A DNA stretch of 64,000 nucleotides. Source: Batillaria attramentaria (Eukaryota; Mollusca; Gastropoda; Batillariidae). The notes below the pieces were generated by a model. The model was not told the origin of the DNA and did not search any database. It saw only the letters and a list, made by a program, of their open reading frames with translations. The stretch covers positions 1,701,501 to 1,765,500 of the forward strand of contig JACVVK020000035.1 of NCBI GenBank assembly GCA_018292915.2. The letters run 5' to 3'. Positions 1 through 12,558 of the stretch are shown one piece after another. Made by a program: the position numbers and the translations under genes. Position 1 is the first letter of the stretch. Every line of letters begins with the position of its first letter.

Positions 1-658
1 CTTGTGTGACTGTTGTATGTTTTCTTCTTGTTGTTATTTATACAGTGAGTATTGTTATATACAATTGAAACCAAGTTTTGACATGAACAAAAGGCTGTGC
101 ACTGTAAGTATGAATTGTTACAACCATTGTCATTCCGCACACTGAAAAGCGCATGGAATTCTAAGATATACACATTGTATGTATACATAATTTATATTTT
201 CCTGTGTAACAACGGCAACTTCGTTATCACTAAAGCTTCAGAGATTTTTAACACAAATATAGCTGTGGAAATGTCCGTGAGTAAAGGTAACAGTTTCTTG
301 AGCTATGTCACATGTCCATTTTTGAAAACACTGGAGTTTTTGTTTTTGAAAACTGTTATGAAGCCGTCATGTGACATTGCCTTTAGCAAAACAGACTTGT
401 TCCTCACACTTGCTCACAGTCCCAGCATTGTTGGGATTCTTGCAGCCATTTTGTTTCTAGTCGTTGCTGGTGCCTACACTTAATGGTTTTTGTGTGTGTT
501 GTTGCCATACTGTGAGGAAGGATATTTGATGATACATGTTCGCACAAAAAATAATGTTTATATATATGCTGTTTAAGTGCACCATACATAATGGTGCTCA
601 GAATGGCCAACATACTTAAAGCTTTTCTGTTTGTTTGTTCTTTCTTTTTCACATACAG

Positions 659-724
659 GTTTCAGACATATTGCCAGCATTTTGCTTCTCAGAAGATGGC
701 AAAGAATTGTGTGAGTATTTTTGA
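659..724 (+). CDS. Candidate terminal coding exon of an upstream gene
   Basis: A pyrimidine-rich stretch ending in ACATACAG (to 658) could be a 3' splice site. From 659 the phase-0 reading is VSDILPAFCFSEDGKELCEY followed by F and a TGA stop at 722-724, a composition that looks more coding-like than the surrounding T-rich sequence. A poly(A) signal AATAAA follows at 926-931, with GT-rich sequence just after it, as expected of a short 3' UTR. An alternative reading is an internal 52-nt exon ending at 710, because GTGAGT at 711-716 is a good donor. The LPAFCF core is loosely reminiscent of the start of DENN-type domains, but that is too short to name. The upstream exons would lie before the window. 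Chance cannot be excluded. Confidence 0.25.
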   Translation, partial: VSDILPAFCFSEDGKELCEYF

Positions 725-925
725 ATGCACACGGACACAAATTTGTGACAATAATTTCTTTTGGAACCTGTCATCAAGTGTAATCTTAACGCCAGTATGA
801 ATTATTGTTTTGTTTCAATTGTACATGTACCATGCTTACATTATTGTTTTTATGAGGAACTAGGTTTTGTTGTTGTTGTAGTTGTTGGGGTTTTTTTTCG
901 ACTCAATTTAATAAGTGCATTTGTA

Positions 926-931
926 AATAAA
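926..931 (+). terminator. Poly(A) signal AATAAA
   Basis: AATAAA is followed within about 30 bases by GT-rich sequence. It would serve the candidate terminal exon ending at 724. The hexamer alone is weak evidence in AT-rich DNA. Confidence 0.25.
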
Positions 932-1907
932 CTTTGTGTGAAGATATGATGCTAGCATATGTTTGTGTATGCAGTACTTTAATTCTTATCACTACTGTCA
1001 TTTTTTTTCCTTGTTCTTTTTTTTTGCAGTTTTTTTTATATTATTTTTTTATCCACCTTACTTTTGGTTTCATAACTACTGCAGTTCAGACATGCATTTT
1101 ATATTACACATACGTTTTAAACTTTTGGAAATACATTCTGCATGCTGATTTTTAGAATGTGAAATACAGTGTAGCATGACTTCTATAATGATTTATTACA
1201 TCAGTTTCATTTTTATCCAATGTTTTGTTTTAATTTTTAATTCTCATACTGCAAAGTTTTTTGTTTGTTTTTGTTTTTCTGTCTCAGTGCTTTTAATCTC
1301 AGGTTCAATTTTTAATCAAGTGAGGTTTGCGGGAAGGAGAATTTAGTTGAAATTGTCTGTGTGGATTTCTTTTATATGATGTACAAACACAGTGACATGT
1401 AATCTGTGTATAAATGCGTAATTACTGATGGACTATTGTTGTGAATACTCCATTGTTAAAGTGTCATGGACCTCAATGTGTGTTATCAGTATTCCGCTTT
1501 TAAATAGACATTCTATTTTACTGTTGGTTTATCAAAACTCCTCTCCCAGCCCAAAGTGCAGTAGAACTCCTTTTGTATGATCACTTCTTTCACAAGAAGA
1601 AACAGAAGAGAGGCGCTCATCCAAACACTTGTTACCCAGCATATTTAACATTCCAACCAGCTTTCTCAGTTTTAAAAATGACTGTCCCAGATGTTGGGCA
1701 TCAAAGACAACAAGAACCAATGTCCACAGCAGGATTTACATCATAGCAGAAACAAGCGCATACTCATTAGCTCTGTTTCTGCATTTCGTAAACCATTACT
1801 GGCTAAACCATTCATCTGCTGTTGTCAGTTGCTTTTTTTAATTTCCACATTGATCTCCTCCAGTTTCCTTGGGTGCGCATTTTCATTCATGCAGTTTGTT
1901 TTTCTGA

Positions 1908-2000
1908 ATAATAATACTTGTAATAATAATAATGAGGATTTGTCTGGCGCCCAACCTCCTGCTGGAGCTCTGGGCGCCTCACAATAGCAGAGTGGCATTA
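1908..2000 (-). mobile_element. Retroposon 3' end with (ATT)n tail, minus orientation
   Basis: An (AAT)n stretch at about 1908-1935 abuts a sequence containing GGCGCCCAACCTCC and GGGCGCCTCAC. Read on the minus strand this is a GC-rich 3' end followed by an (ATT)n tail, the layout of the LINE/SINE tails elsewhere in the window. No body could be recognised upstream. Confidence 0.4.
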
Positions 2001-3237
2001 CATACAGACACATTACATACACATTAGCGGGTAAATACACGCCACCTACACGTTACATACACACTGTCATGATACATCCTAACACGATATAATGATGATG
2101 ACAGTTATGGTGCAGCAGTCAGTTTATTTTATATAATGCAGCCGGAAAAGATGGGATTTTAAAGCACTTTTATAAGAGTCTGTTGATTCAGCATGGCGGA
2201 CTAAGTTGTGTGTGTATGTTTGTGTGCGTTTGCATTTTTTGTTGGTTTGGTTTGTTTTTTGGGGTGCTTTGTTTTTGTGGGAAAGTGTATTTAAGTGCAC
2301 ATGCATTTTAGATTCTTTGTTGTACTAGTTGTTGTTCTTAAGTTACAAGAAACTTTGCAGTTGTATGTACATCTGTATGCATCAAAATGTTTTCATGAAA
2401 CACCAAGGACTGGGACCAGACTGTTTATATATAGAACCGTGACTGAAAGAGAAAAATGTAACTACATGTATTTATGCATTTGTGTGTGTGTATGAACAAT
2501 AGAGCTATGTTGTTTTGAATGAATGTGATGCTACACTGTATGAACAATTGTCATTCGTCAAGCCTTTGTTCAAACAGGGTTTGTTGACGGTACCTTATTA
2601 CCGGTTAACACGGTGGCTCATGTGTTGCTGGGGAAAAAGGACTCAAGTGGGAGAAACAATATTTTCTTTTAAAAAAAATGAACGAGAGAATAAAAAAAAG
2701 AAAAAAAAAGAGAGTTATATATGCGGTTGTCAGTGTCAAGAGTGGATTGAATGGTTCAAATTTGTACCTGATATCCCTTAATGTATGCCTGCCTACCCAA
2801 GGGACAAAGCCACCTTTCATTTACAAATGATGCATGTCTGCCTGCCTGTAATCTAATCTGACTGCCACCCCGAGCTTGACGGCCTCGGGTAGCGTGTGAT
2901 AGTGTGGTGGGCTGGTTGTAGCAGTCTGAGCGTCGGCACCCGATCTTAGCGTGTTCTTGTTTAGTGATCTCAGGCCGCTAGCATAATTAAGGCCGTTTAG
3001 CGTCTAGGTGTTTTGTTTGCTCCGGCTTTGAGACATGTACGTACAGGGGACGGTAGGAAGAACAGGAGGGAGGCGTTACAGATGTCTGGCGCCTCACGGT
3101 TAAAAAAAAAAAAAGGCCCCTCCCCCTCCCCCCACTTACCGTACTACATGTATCACCAACCAAGCGCCACGGCCGTCTGGTCTTACGTATTTCGTAAGCC
3201 AGTGTTGTTGCAAGCACTTCGACATCATTTGAGAAAT

Positions 3238-3238
<1 letters not shown>

Positions 3239-3284
<46 letters not shown>

Positions 3285-3333
3285 GGCACACACAACGGAC
3301 AAACACACACACACCGGTACACACCCACAACTG

Positions 3334-3364
<31 letters not shown>

Positions 3365-3408
3365 ACTGACACACACACACACACACACACAACTGACACA
3401 CACGCGCG

Positions 3409-3453
<45 letters not shown>

Positions 3454-3525
3454 CTGACTCACAAACACACACACACAACTGACTCACAAACACACACGTA
3501 CACACACACACACACACACACACAA
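3239..3525. repeat. Compound (AC)n array with (CG)n block
   Basis: About 290 bp of AC dinucleotides are broken by recurring ACAACTGAC and ACACCGGT interruptions and by a (CG)n run near 3404-3416. The ORFs of 232, 118 and 112 codons over this tract are translations of the repeat (CVCVCV, THTHTH), not proteins. The interruptions recur, which suggests internal duplication of longer units. Confidence 0.95.
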
Positions 3526-3529
3526 CTTT

Positions 3530-4350
3530 GCCACGTAGCCTGGTACCTTCCACCCACAGTACGGATGAGTACCCATACACGATTTCATGACAACAAAATA
3601 ATGCGATTAGGCCTGAACAGAGACATACATAACGTGTATGGCTCTGGCCTGAATGATCAAATGAAAACCCATCTTCAGTTCGCACTTTTTACGAAAAATA
3701 AATAAAGAAAATACCAACAATACAATAAATCCTTTCAAAGGTTAGTGCATACAAAGTCGACTGAATGCAGAATTTTTAAAATGTTGTTTTATGTTTTTCA
3801 AACCTCCCCATAAATCTGTAGTTCTCGGTGAAAGAGTTTAATCCCTTGCAACCCCTCTTTCTCGATGGGAGACGACGAAAGAGCCGGTGCAGCACTTTGT
3901 ACGTGTATCATGTGACGCGATTTTCATACCGAGCACACCAGCTCATCAAAAACACTTCCCTCGGCTCACGTTACAAGAGGATGATATAGTAGAGAGGGAT
4001 ATGTTGCAAATTACAGGTAACCATGGGCCACGCGGCGACACCCGATTGGTCAGATGGTGCTGAAGGCGGCTAGGTTTGCAAGCGACCGCCATCAGACGCG
4101 GGACGAGGTTGGGTAGACAATGTCGCCCGGTAATCTGTCTTTAGCAACCCGACTCTCGGGCGAACCGCAGGCTGTCCCATAGCTGCTGATCGTTTACCCT
4201 GCCATTTTGCTACTTCACCTCAAGACCCTTCCACCCCCACCCCACCCCTCCACTCCCTAAGCTCCGGTTTCGTTGCAACCCATCCCCCTTATTTTTAAAC
4301 GTCTTTCAGTCTCTCTACCCAAGTTAAATTCAACACAGCTCGGCGTACAG
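3530..4350. other. Unannotated intergenic or intronic sequence
   Basis: No ORF, repeat or RNA feature is recognisable. An inverted CCAAT (GATTGGTCAG) lies near 4043, but no TATA box or start is associated with it. Confidence 0.4.
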
Positions 4351-4730
4351 CTTCAGCCAGTTAAAGCAACGTCACACGTGGCGATTTTGCTCGCAAACCA
4401 GCGGTAAATTGCACTCCCACCCAATTAAATCGGCTCGCCAGGGGCACTGACGCGCCCTCCGTCGGCTCGCCAGTGAATAGAACACGGTCCTATTTTTTCT
4501 TCGCTTTTTTCCAGTCAATCGCCGCTGACCGCGCGCTATCGCTCTGTGTCTGTTGTCCAGCGCCAGGCCGGCGGAGCAGTCCGCTCGCAGCGTGTGAACA
4601 GGAAAGCCGTTCGGCCAGCGTGCGAAGTCTCCGCAGGCTCTCAGCGTGTGCCGTAGCACACGGGTACCGAATCTAAGAAGCGTAGAAGACTTGAGTTAGT
4701 CAGTCCCGCCTCCAAGAGACAGCATGGAGG
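4350..4730. promoter_or_regulatory. CpG-rich block, possible promoter or 5' leader
   Basis: CpG dinucleotides are much denser than in the flanks, and GGCTCGCCAG occurs twice (near 4433 and 4464). Overlapping frames on both strands (4372-4659 minus, 4473-4676 plus) reflect low stop frequency in GC-rich DNA. No TATA box or clear start is seen. It could be a non-coding first exon or an unmethylated island. Confidence 0.25.
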
Positions 4731-5769
4731 TTGCGTGTCGGGGTGGGGCGTTCCCACCCTCACCAGCCCTTGTTCACCGCCGTGTCGCTGTCGCCTTCCC
4801 GCGGACCCACCTGCTTATCACCTGAAACTCTACCCGTATCATACCCAGCCCCGTGCCGGGACCGAATGCTTCGGGAAAGACATTTTAGACAAGGAGTGGT
4901 TAGCTGGGCTTTTTGTTCGCCAACTTGTTTGCTATCTTAGCGGTATCATGCTAGAAGGGCCGGCAGGGTACACTACTCATTGCCGGGCAGGGGTGGCGTG
5001 ACCGAAGAGGACGTGTTGGCCGAAAATTGGTAGATAATTGCTGGGTTTAACATGGTGGTGCAAAGGTTCCAACAAAAGGCGGAATGGGGGTATGATTCAA
5101 GAGAATCAGTTTTGTAATTTTTCTAGACTCTTCGTCCAACTCTGGAGGAAAATCCTTTTGTGTGTGTATGTGTCATCGTAGTTTTGGTGAACTGATATGG
5201 GTTGAATCACGCCAGAGAGAATAATACATTCTCTCTGATCACACTGAGATGGCAGAGCAAAGGGGTATCTCTGCATTATGCAGTAGTCCACCCAGCTCTC
5301 ACGTCAGACGTGACTAGCTTGTGCTTGCAGAACTGAGAGCGAGGCAACGCCATGCATTTGTCACCAGGCCTGTTGAGAGAAGGAAATCCACTCCCATACA
5401 CTCGCGATTGTGCTGCAGGCTCTAGAGGGGTGTTTATACCAGCCATCAAGTTCTTCATTACACATTAGCTTTGCGGAAAATCCGTCACTGTCTTTTGTCC
5501 CTTGCCACCGTTCCTCCGTGTCAATCCACTGATGGATTTCAGCCGGACCCAGTTTAATGCTGATGAGTAGAGCATGGTGCTCAGTCGTAGGATAAGGTTG
5601 GGGAATTCCAAGGTTTTGCTTGAAAGGGTAAGCTTCAGAACTGCGACTGAGTCAGTGGCTATCACAGTTTCAGTGCGTCCCACATAGGCCCGCTATACGA
5701 ACTTTGAACTGACGAACATGACTAAAAGAAGTATATGTACTCTCTCTTTCTCTCTCTTAGCCTGTCTTT

Positions 5770-5880
5770 TTCAGGGGCATCCATATGGAACTCTTTACCA
5801 CTGACTGTCCAAAACGTGACATTTCCGAATTTATAAACTTCAAACAAATTCTACACGACACGGCGCTCATTCAGTATTGA
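5770..5880 (+). pseudogene. LINE reverse-transcriptase C-terminal remnant
   Basis: The + strand reads SIWNSLPLTVQNVTFPNL then a stop. The next frame continues FINFKQILHDTALIQY and stops. WNSLPxxVRN...FKxxL is the usual C-terminal ending of the ORF2 protein in CR1/L2/jockey-type LINEs. The break between the two frames is a frameshift in a decayed copy. The intact relative at 10405-10638 shows the same order of motifs. Only about 110 bp is recognisable. Confidence 0.45.
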
Positions 5881-6318
5881 CCATACACTGATATAGAAAT
5901 GTGTTACATGCATGTTTGTGCCGGCATTCAGCCTGTCTCAGTGTTGGCTATGACTGAAGTACAAGGTCTTATTTTATCATACAGCTAATATTACCAGCAC
6001 ATGCCACTGTGTTTTAATTGGTTTATCATGTGTACTTTTTCTCTCAAGTTCATTTTCTGTGATAGTTTGTAGGGTTTTTCAGTTGTTTTTGTTATTGTTG
6101 TTGTTTGTTTGTTTGTTTGTTTTTTTTTGTTGTTGGTCAGTCCTTGAATGTGGAATAGCAGCCGGGACAGCCTGTCACTGAGTATTTGAAGATCAGTATA
6201 GTGCAGCGAATGAATGCCCAAATGCTCTATCCTAAATAAAAAAATGTTTTATCATCATCATCATCATCTCTCTCTAAGATAGCTAATTCAATCTGCCGCC
6301 AGTTTTAGCCGCTGAGAC

Positions 6319-6374
6319 TGACTCAGTGAAAACTGACCGTGCCGCACTGAGTCAGTCAAGTCAGTTCTGACTCA
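6319..6374. promoter_or_regulatory. Cluster of three AP-1-like TGASTCA sites
   Basis: TGACTCA occurs at 6319-6325 and 6368-6374 and TGAGTCA at 6348-6354. Each sits in a longer CTGASTCAGTS context, so the cluster may also be a short diverged tandem repeat. The block lies about 65-120 bases upstream of the TATA-like sequence at 6441. Function is inferred from motif spacing only. Confidence 0.3.
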
Positions 6375-6440
6375 GTGAAGACTCGACGCAGTGAGGCGTT
6401 TTCCCGCGTTCCCATGCGGGTAGAACTCCAACTAAAAGGG

Positions 6441-6447
6441 TATAAAA
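6441..6447 (+). promoter_or_regulatory. TATA-box-like TATAAAA
   Basis: GGGTATAAAAATGCGC matches the TATA consensus with a G-rich 5' flank. A transcript would start near 6470. The first ATG downstream (6478) opens a 65-codon frame with no recognisable domain, so a promoter is possible but its product is unknown. Confidence 0.3.
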
Positions 6448-6479
6448 ATGCGCAGTGTCGCTACGTAAATTTATACCAT

Positions 6480-8310
6480 GTACTCAGTTTTAAATAACGG
6501 TCTGGAGTTTCGGCCAGTGGTTTCTTCCAAGGAGACACTCAAAAGTTTGGCGCCAAACATGACCGCAGACATCAGTACGGAGTCGGAAAGAACGAGCATC
6601 CTGCACCGGAAGTGGCGTTCAGTACCCTCCCTTGCTACTCCAAAACTCACTCCATCCCCGCTATGTTACTGCTAGACTCGCTCCGCGCCGATTACGCTGG
6701 CGGCAAAAACAACTTCCTTATCCCTAGCATAATAATCCCCAGGTCTCCCTTTGAGAGGGAAAACAGTCTAACATATCGGCCCGTTTACCTGAGGGGCATT
6801 AGAGTGGCGGCGGCCGTGGGCTGCAGAGTTTGATCATGTTTAGACTAGCATCGGTCGGGCAGCAGATCTCTCTCTCCCCCTCCTGGCCTCTCTCTGTGTG
6901 CTATTTTTGTACATTCATATTTCGTCTGTTCGGAATTCGGACGTAACTGGGTTCTTATACAACCGCTGACATTTTCTTTGAGAGAGGAGAAATGGCATTA
7001 GAATAGGCTAAATGCCGCTGTGGGATACTTACTTGCAATGTTACAAGCAAGTGCAGGTCGAAAGTTTTCTGAAAGTCAGCATTAACCTGTAGCTACTTGC
7101 ACGTGCTGACACAAAAGTTCTCTACATGTGTCCCATAGCTATGTTTTGACCGCTCCACCGCGTTGATGATTAGACAACTGCGCAGTCAGTAGAGGGCAGG
7201 TCGGCTGGGACTGTAACGTCCTTTCAATCACAACTGAGACCAAGGGTGATACATATTGGAGTGTCCCTTTGTACAGACACTGACTCCGGCCAGTAACCAT
7301 GGGGTTGAGCTCAAAGACGGGGTAACGAGGGAAAAGCTTGCAATGACATGAGTTTTTTTTTAGCCTCCAGACAGCGTCCCCGCACTCCCCTAGAATTTTT
7401 GAGTCATTGGGCTATCCGCTTGATGATGCACCAAGTTAACTCGCCATCGTTTTAGGGTCGTGACAGCGAGGTGTCAGGCAGGACAAGCTATATTTATGGG
7501 CCTGGCTTTTCAATCTCTGATCTTAGGTACATAAATTCACGTTCTATCGTCTGATCTGCACGTAGCAAACGCCACAAGACAGTTCGAAGAGAGAGCAACT
7601 CTTTTGTTCGTGAGACAGACAACGTCGCCACAGTGGTGGGCAGAAAGTGAGAGAACTGCGAATTATGGCCCTTTTCCGTGACAAGCCCGAACCTCCCAGC
7701 AGCGAAAACCTAGGGTCAGATAACAGGGGGAAAAAAAAGACGAAGAACTTGAACATTTTATCTGGAAGTTAGTGCTGACAAAAGACTGTTTGTTTCCCAG
7801 GCATTATGCGGACCACAGCGGGATAAGTCAACACGTTTGTCACGACCGACAATCTCGATGGTGGGCAGATTACTCTCACCTACGTCTTCACCAGGGGAGG
7901 TAATAAGCGGTTTGGAGTGCAGCCGTGATTGGACGTACCGGGTAGCCGCGATAGCTGATCCTGCAGTGTGTGGATGGGTGACAGACGAGGGGGGAGATCA
8001 CGATTGATAAACGCGCCTACCTCATGGCGAGTCTCATTTAGAGCTGTCGGTACGGCCTGAAACCCTAGCCGTGAGATGAGGGGTGCCTGTGAGGCGAGGT
8101 AAGAGAGGTGCCGGGTGGGATGATGGGCACTCTCCGCCTACTGGGTGGAAACCGACCCCAGTTTTGCACCCCTCCCCGGCCTAGATTCCGATTTTAATAA
8201 TTGTCTTTGATTAATCGTTTTACCCTGTCTACGCACTGTCTGAAGCCCTAAGCGGCCTCCCCCCTCCCTCCGGCCTCGCTCATCCCCCTGTACCTCTACT
8301 CCATATCCTT
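6480..8310. other. Stretch without recognisable genes
   Basis: Only short chance frames occur. A 30-base block near 7311-7340 (AAAGACGGGGTAACGAGGG) resembles the minus-strand middle of SINE family 1 and may be a relic of it. Nothing else is supportable. Confidence 0.4.
7308..7345 (-). mobile_element. Possible SINE family 1 relic
   Basis: TCAAAGACGGGGTAACGAGG is close to the conserved minus-strand body of the family seen intact at 29621-29793. No tRNA-like head remains, so this rests on about 30 bases. Confidence 0.3.
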
Positions 8311-8314
8311 TCGG

Positions 8315-8316
<2 letters not shown>

Positions 8317-8350
<34 letters not shown>

Positions 8351-8363
8351 TGTGTCTGTGTGC
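8317..8363. repeat. (TG)n microsatellite
   Basis: About 23 TG units with three TC interruptions near the 3' end. Confidence 0.95.
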
Positions 8364-8817
8364 TGTTATCTAAAAAGTTTGTAATACGTTTATTTAGTTA
8401 TGTATGCTTTGATTGCAAACGGACGTCGCATCTGTTATGTACGGAGGCTCTGTGGTAACCTGATTGTGTCCATACTAAAGTATTGTCTTTTGCACGGTAT
8501 TCAGTGTGTAAAATAAGAGAATAAAGTCCTGTTGATGGATCTGTGTGTTGTAGTGGTTCTGCAAAGACACAATGTGGTTTCTTTCCGTGTAAAATTCAGT
8601 TAGTCTCATTTCCCTTCTCTCTCAAAGGGCGCGTACTTTTGTGTACGTGTGTGTGTACGGTCCAGAAAAAATATATGACACGTGACTTGCCATATAACTT
8701 GATTTAGCATTAATGAATATTGGATGTGACAAATCCAAGCTCCCGTACTCTGACATGCGTCCAAAACACAAGTAATCCACTCTTGCCTCTCTGCCACTGA
8801 CAGATGGCGTGTTAATA

Positions 8818-8856
8818 CCCCCCCCCCCCCACACACACACACGCACGCACACACAC
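8818..8856. repeat. Poly-C then (AC)n microsatellite
   Basis: A run of 13 C is followed by (AC)n with two GCAC variants. Confidence 0.9.
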
Positions 8857-8859
8857 CCC

Positions 8860-10185
<1,326 letters not shown>

Positions 10186-10404
10186 TGAATCAACATGGAC
10201 GGGCGGTTTTTCCGGTGCTGTGCCGCTCTCCAGCATCCTCATCCAGAGGGTTCCCACGCCCGCCATAGCACCGCGTTCTTCCGGCCAAATCCAAAACGCC
10301 ATAGCGCCGGAGAAATGAATTTGATTTTTAGTTGTCGGTTAGAAAGACTGAGAGGGGCCGTTTGTCAACCGGAAACCGACTTAAATACGTTAATACAATC
10401 TAAA

Positions 10405-10638
10405 GATATGTATATGCTCATTATGCTCATATATCAACCGTCGCGAACCCTCCGGTCGTCGACCGAGAGGCTTCTCAAAATTCCCAAGCGCAACCTGAAA
10501 TCCTTTGGCGAGCGCTCTTTCAGTTTTGTTGCACCAACCGTTTGGAATTCCCTGCCAGCACATCTGAGAAATGCGCCCACACTGTCTGTTTTTCAGAGCA
10601 ATCTTAAAACGTTCCTTTTTCGTAAAGCTTTCGAGTAG
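10405..10638 (+). pseudogene. LINE ORF2 C-terminus (CR1/L2/jockey-like)
   Basis: The open frame ends at a TAG at 10636-10638. Its C-terminal part reads SRTLRSSTERLLKIPKR, then SFGERSFSFVAPTVWNSLPA, then HLRNAPTLSVFQSNLKTFLF. This order (LRSS...L.P..., FG.R.FS..AP..WNSLP...LRN, F...LK..LF) is the standard ending of the reverse-transcriptase protein in jockey-superfamily LINEs. The reverse-transcriptase palm and the endonuclease are absent, so this is a 5'-truncated copy, the usual product of target-primed integration. The frame can be read back to about 10195, but homology is plausible only from about 10405. It is followed by a 3' UTR and (ATT)n tail. Confidence 0.75.
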
Positions 10639-10787
10639 TTTCCCGTGTCAGCAGCTAGTCAGTTTCACCGTGTATGTCTGTCCATCGTCTGTAAAATGTG
10701 CGTGAGTGTCGGTGAGTGACTGGCGCATTGAGTTTATTTCTAAGAAATGCGCCCTATAAATACCATGTATTATTATTATTATTATTA
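10639..10787 (+). mobile_element. LINE 3' UTR with (ATT)n tail
   Basis: The region downstream of the LINE stop contains GGCGCATTGAGTTTATTTC and GCGCCCTATAAATACCATGT and ends in (ATT)n at 10768-10787. The same 3' end recurs at 20245-20345, showing that this is a repeated family. Confidence 0.7.
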
Positions 10788-10969
10788 AACAAAATGATAA
10801 TAAATAGCTTTAGGTGAGAGCAATCTTCGTCGACACTTTTGAGGTCACAGAATAAGCCTACAACTCTGGCTCCTACAAATGTTAGACAGCACAAAACCTT
10901 GAAAACGATTTTGAAAACCAAAACACACAACGGTTACCAGAAGCAACACATGTCCGCAAGCTGCATGCC

Positions 10970-10989
10970 AAAAAAAAAAAAAAAAAAAA
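10970..10989. repeat. Poly-A tract
   Basis: About 19 consecutive A. It makes the KKKKKK run in an otherwise unsupported + strand frame. Confidence 0.9.
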
Positions 10990-11514
10990 GCCAGGACAGC
11001 GTAATGTTCATACTCTGCCGGTGTGGCGTCCTTCCCGACCCCGTCAGTAAAGAAAACTGTGCACTCTGTTATTCATGCCCTGGCAACACGCCCAAGGATA
11101 TGATATGGTCAAAAATAGGTCACCCCTCAAGTCAACGCTTCTATTTTTCTACACATCAAACATCCCTCTTTTCACCAAAACCAAAAATCTGGGGGTCAAA
11201 TGCTTTTTTAGCAACTCACAGAAACACAAGGAAAAGGGGAAAAATCATTTTAATAGTACTCTTACTCCCTCGCCTGCCTCATTTGAATTATGTTCTGTGA
11301 CCTGAAGCGGCATAGCAACCCGAAAAGGTCGTCCATTTTGATGATCCCACGGGGATAATTGTAACATTAGTCTTTCTGTTCTTCAGTGTTTGTTTGTTTG
11401 TTTGTTTTTTGTTTGTTTGTTTTGGAGGGTTTTCTTTTCATGTCTGAGGCGGTCCATTCGAGTGGAAGAAAGCAGGGATCTGACTGTCAGGTCTTGGGCA
11501 TAATGTCGAGGACG

Positions 11515-11650
11515 AGAGGTCACCGAGCAGAGATGGTAGGACGCTGGACTTTCTGTGCTCGGGTCGTGTGTTCGAATCCCGGCTGGGGCCAAATATTTGT
11601 GCTGGCTTTATCTTCGTTGCCGTGTCTTTGATATCACCCGGATTGGGTTC
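11515..11650 (+). mobile_element. SINE family 1 copy
   Basis: The tRNA-like head has GATGGTAGGACGCTGGACTT (A-box side) and GTTCGAATCCCGGCTGGGG (B box). The family body follows, with CCAAATATTTGTGCTGGC and TTTGATATCACCCGG. The copy ends early, without the usual GGACGTTAAA end, so it is 3'-truncated. RNA polymerase III transcription from the A and B boxes is expected for the family; this copy need not be active. Confidence 0.75.
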
Positions 11651-11984
11651 GAGTAACCGCAGAGGTAGCTTGCGGAGCGAAGTAGTATCTTGTCTGCAGC
11701 GCAGAATTTGTGGTGGGAGACTACTTGCACTAGCAGTAACAGCAGCTCTTCGCTCTGCACATCAGCCGAGATGGCTATCGCAAAACGGGGCAACAAAACA
11801 GCCTTTCCGCTACAGCCCTCCCTCCACCCCTCCCTCCCTATCTGCTCCTGCTGGCACCAGTCACGACAGATCCAAACGAATTTTCGGCAGATAACTTCAG
11901 ACTTTCTCCACCACTTGAAGATCGCATTCAAGAAACAATTTCAGGGTTTGCAGGCTGGCTACATCTGTGTATCTCCCGTCATGC

Positions 11985-12009
11985 ATTGGCTAGACGTTTG
12001 AAGTATAAA
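11985..12009 (+). promoter_or_regulatory. Inverted CCAAT and TATA box
   Basis: ATTGG (11985-11989) and TATAAA (12004-12009, in AAGTATAAAGGC) lie about 155 bases before the ORF at 12163. The TATA context is good. The CCAAT is closer to the TATA than usual, so it may be incidental. Confidence 0.35.
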
Positions 12010-12162
12010 GGCAGCGCCTGAGCTTGGCAGGTAAATTTAAGGAAAAAAGTGTTTCTCTTATCTTGTAAACCAAGGTAATGCACCTTCGCCGAAATATTTG
12101 TACCGTCTGAGTGATACGAAGGTGTTTTCAGACGGTTCGAGACCTAATACCTCTTTTGTGAC

Positions 12163-12540
12163 ATGACCACCTTGTCGGAAAAAAGGAAAAACAAAAGAAA
12201 AGGAAAGAAACAAAAACAACCATCTAACACTAAAGTTATCACTGATTCAGCCACCCCGGTCCCCTTCGAAGCCGGTCCGCCAATGAACCAGAAACTAACC
12301 TTAGAGTTCTATACCGCCCTGTGTACCCTTGGGGAATCTCCCATTAATCGTATTGTTTTTACACTCGCCGAGTGCCTCGTTTCAGAGAAAACCAGTGGGA
12401 CAAATCACATCCAGTTGCAAAGAGCGGTCTTTCGGTCCGAGCATATGACCGCGTCTCATAGATGTTCCATCGACGATTCCTCTGCCGTCGCTGTCTTCCG
12501 AGACGATGCCGCTTCCATTAAGGACTCACAATTTCCGTGA
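12163..12540 (+). CDS. Compact intronless ORF, 125 codons, unknown function
   Basis: The ORF starts MTTLSEKRKNKRKGKKQKQP, a strongly basic lysine-rich N-terminus. It continues as a mixed hydrophilic and hydrophobic segment (TLEFYTALCTLGESPINRIV, then FTLAECLVSE) and ends KDSQFP. The start context is GACATGA, with G at -3. A TATA box lies 154 bases upstream and an AATAAA signal (12559) only 19 bases after the stop, giving a compact single-exon unit. I recognise no domain. It could be a small gene, a retrotransposed gene, or the gag-like end of a decayed retroelement, although no LTR is visible. It adjoins the diverged tandem array at 12690-13610. The length is modest, so chance remains possible. 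Confidence 0.35.
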   Translation: MTTLSEKRKNKRKGKKQKQPSNTKVITDSATPVPFEAGPPMNQKLTLEFYTALCTLGESPINRIVFTLAECLVSEKTSGTNHIQLQRAVFRSEHMTASHRCSIDDSSAVAVFRDDAASIKDSQFP

Positions 12541-12558
12541 AACAACAACTTTGGGGCC

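Larger units (their letters stand above)
1..2900. other. T-rich, AT-rich block without clear genes
   Basis: The + strand is markedly T- and GT-rich and lower in G+C than the rest of the window. This fits an intron or 3' UTR of a + strand gene running in from the left. Long frames here, such as 97-483, are hydrophobic because of T-richness and have no recognisable domain. Apart from the candidate exon at 659-724 and the retroposon tail near 1910-2000, I see nothing supportable. Confidence 0.5.

Noticed and set aside
97..483. 128-codon + frame with hydrophobic C-terminus
   Set aside because: No ATG at its start, no domain, and T-rich DNA yields hydrophobic frames by chance.
2987..3685. 232-codon minus-strand ORF
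   Set aside because: Most of it translates the (AC)n array (CVCVCV); the ends have no domain.
11515..11650. tRNA gene
   Set aside because: A and B boxes are present here and at other loci, but each is followed by the same conserved body and lacks a full cloverleaf; these are SINEs.
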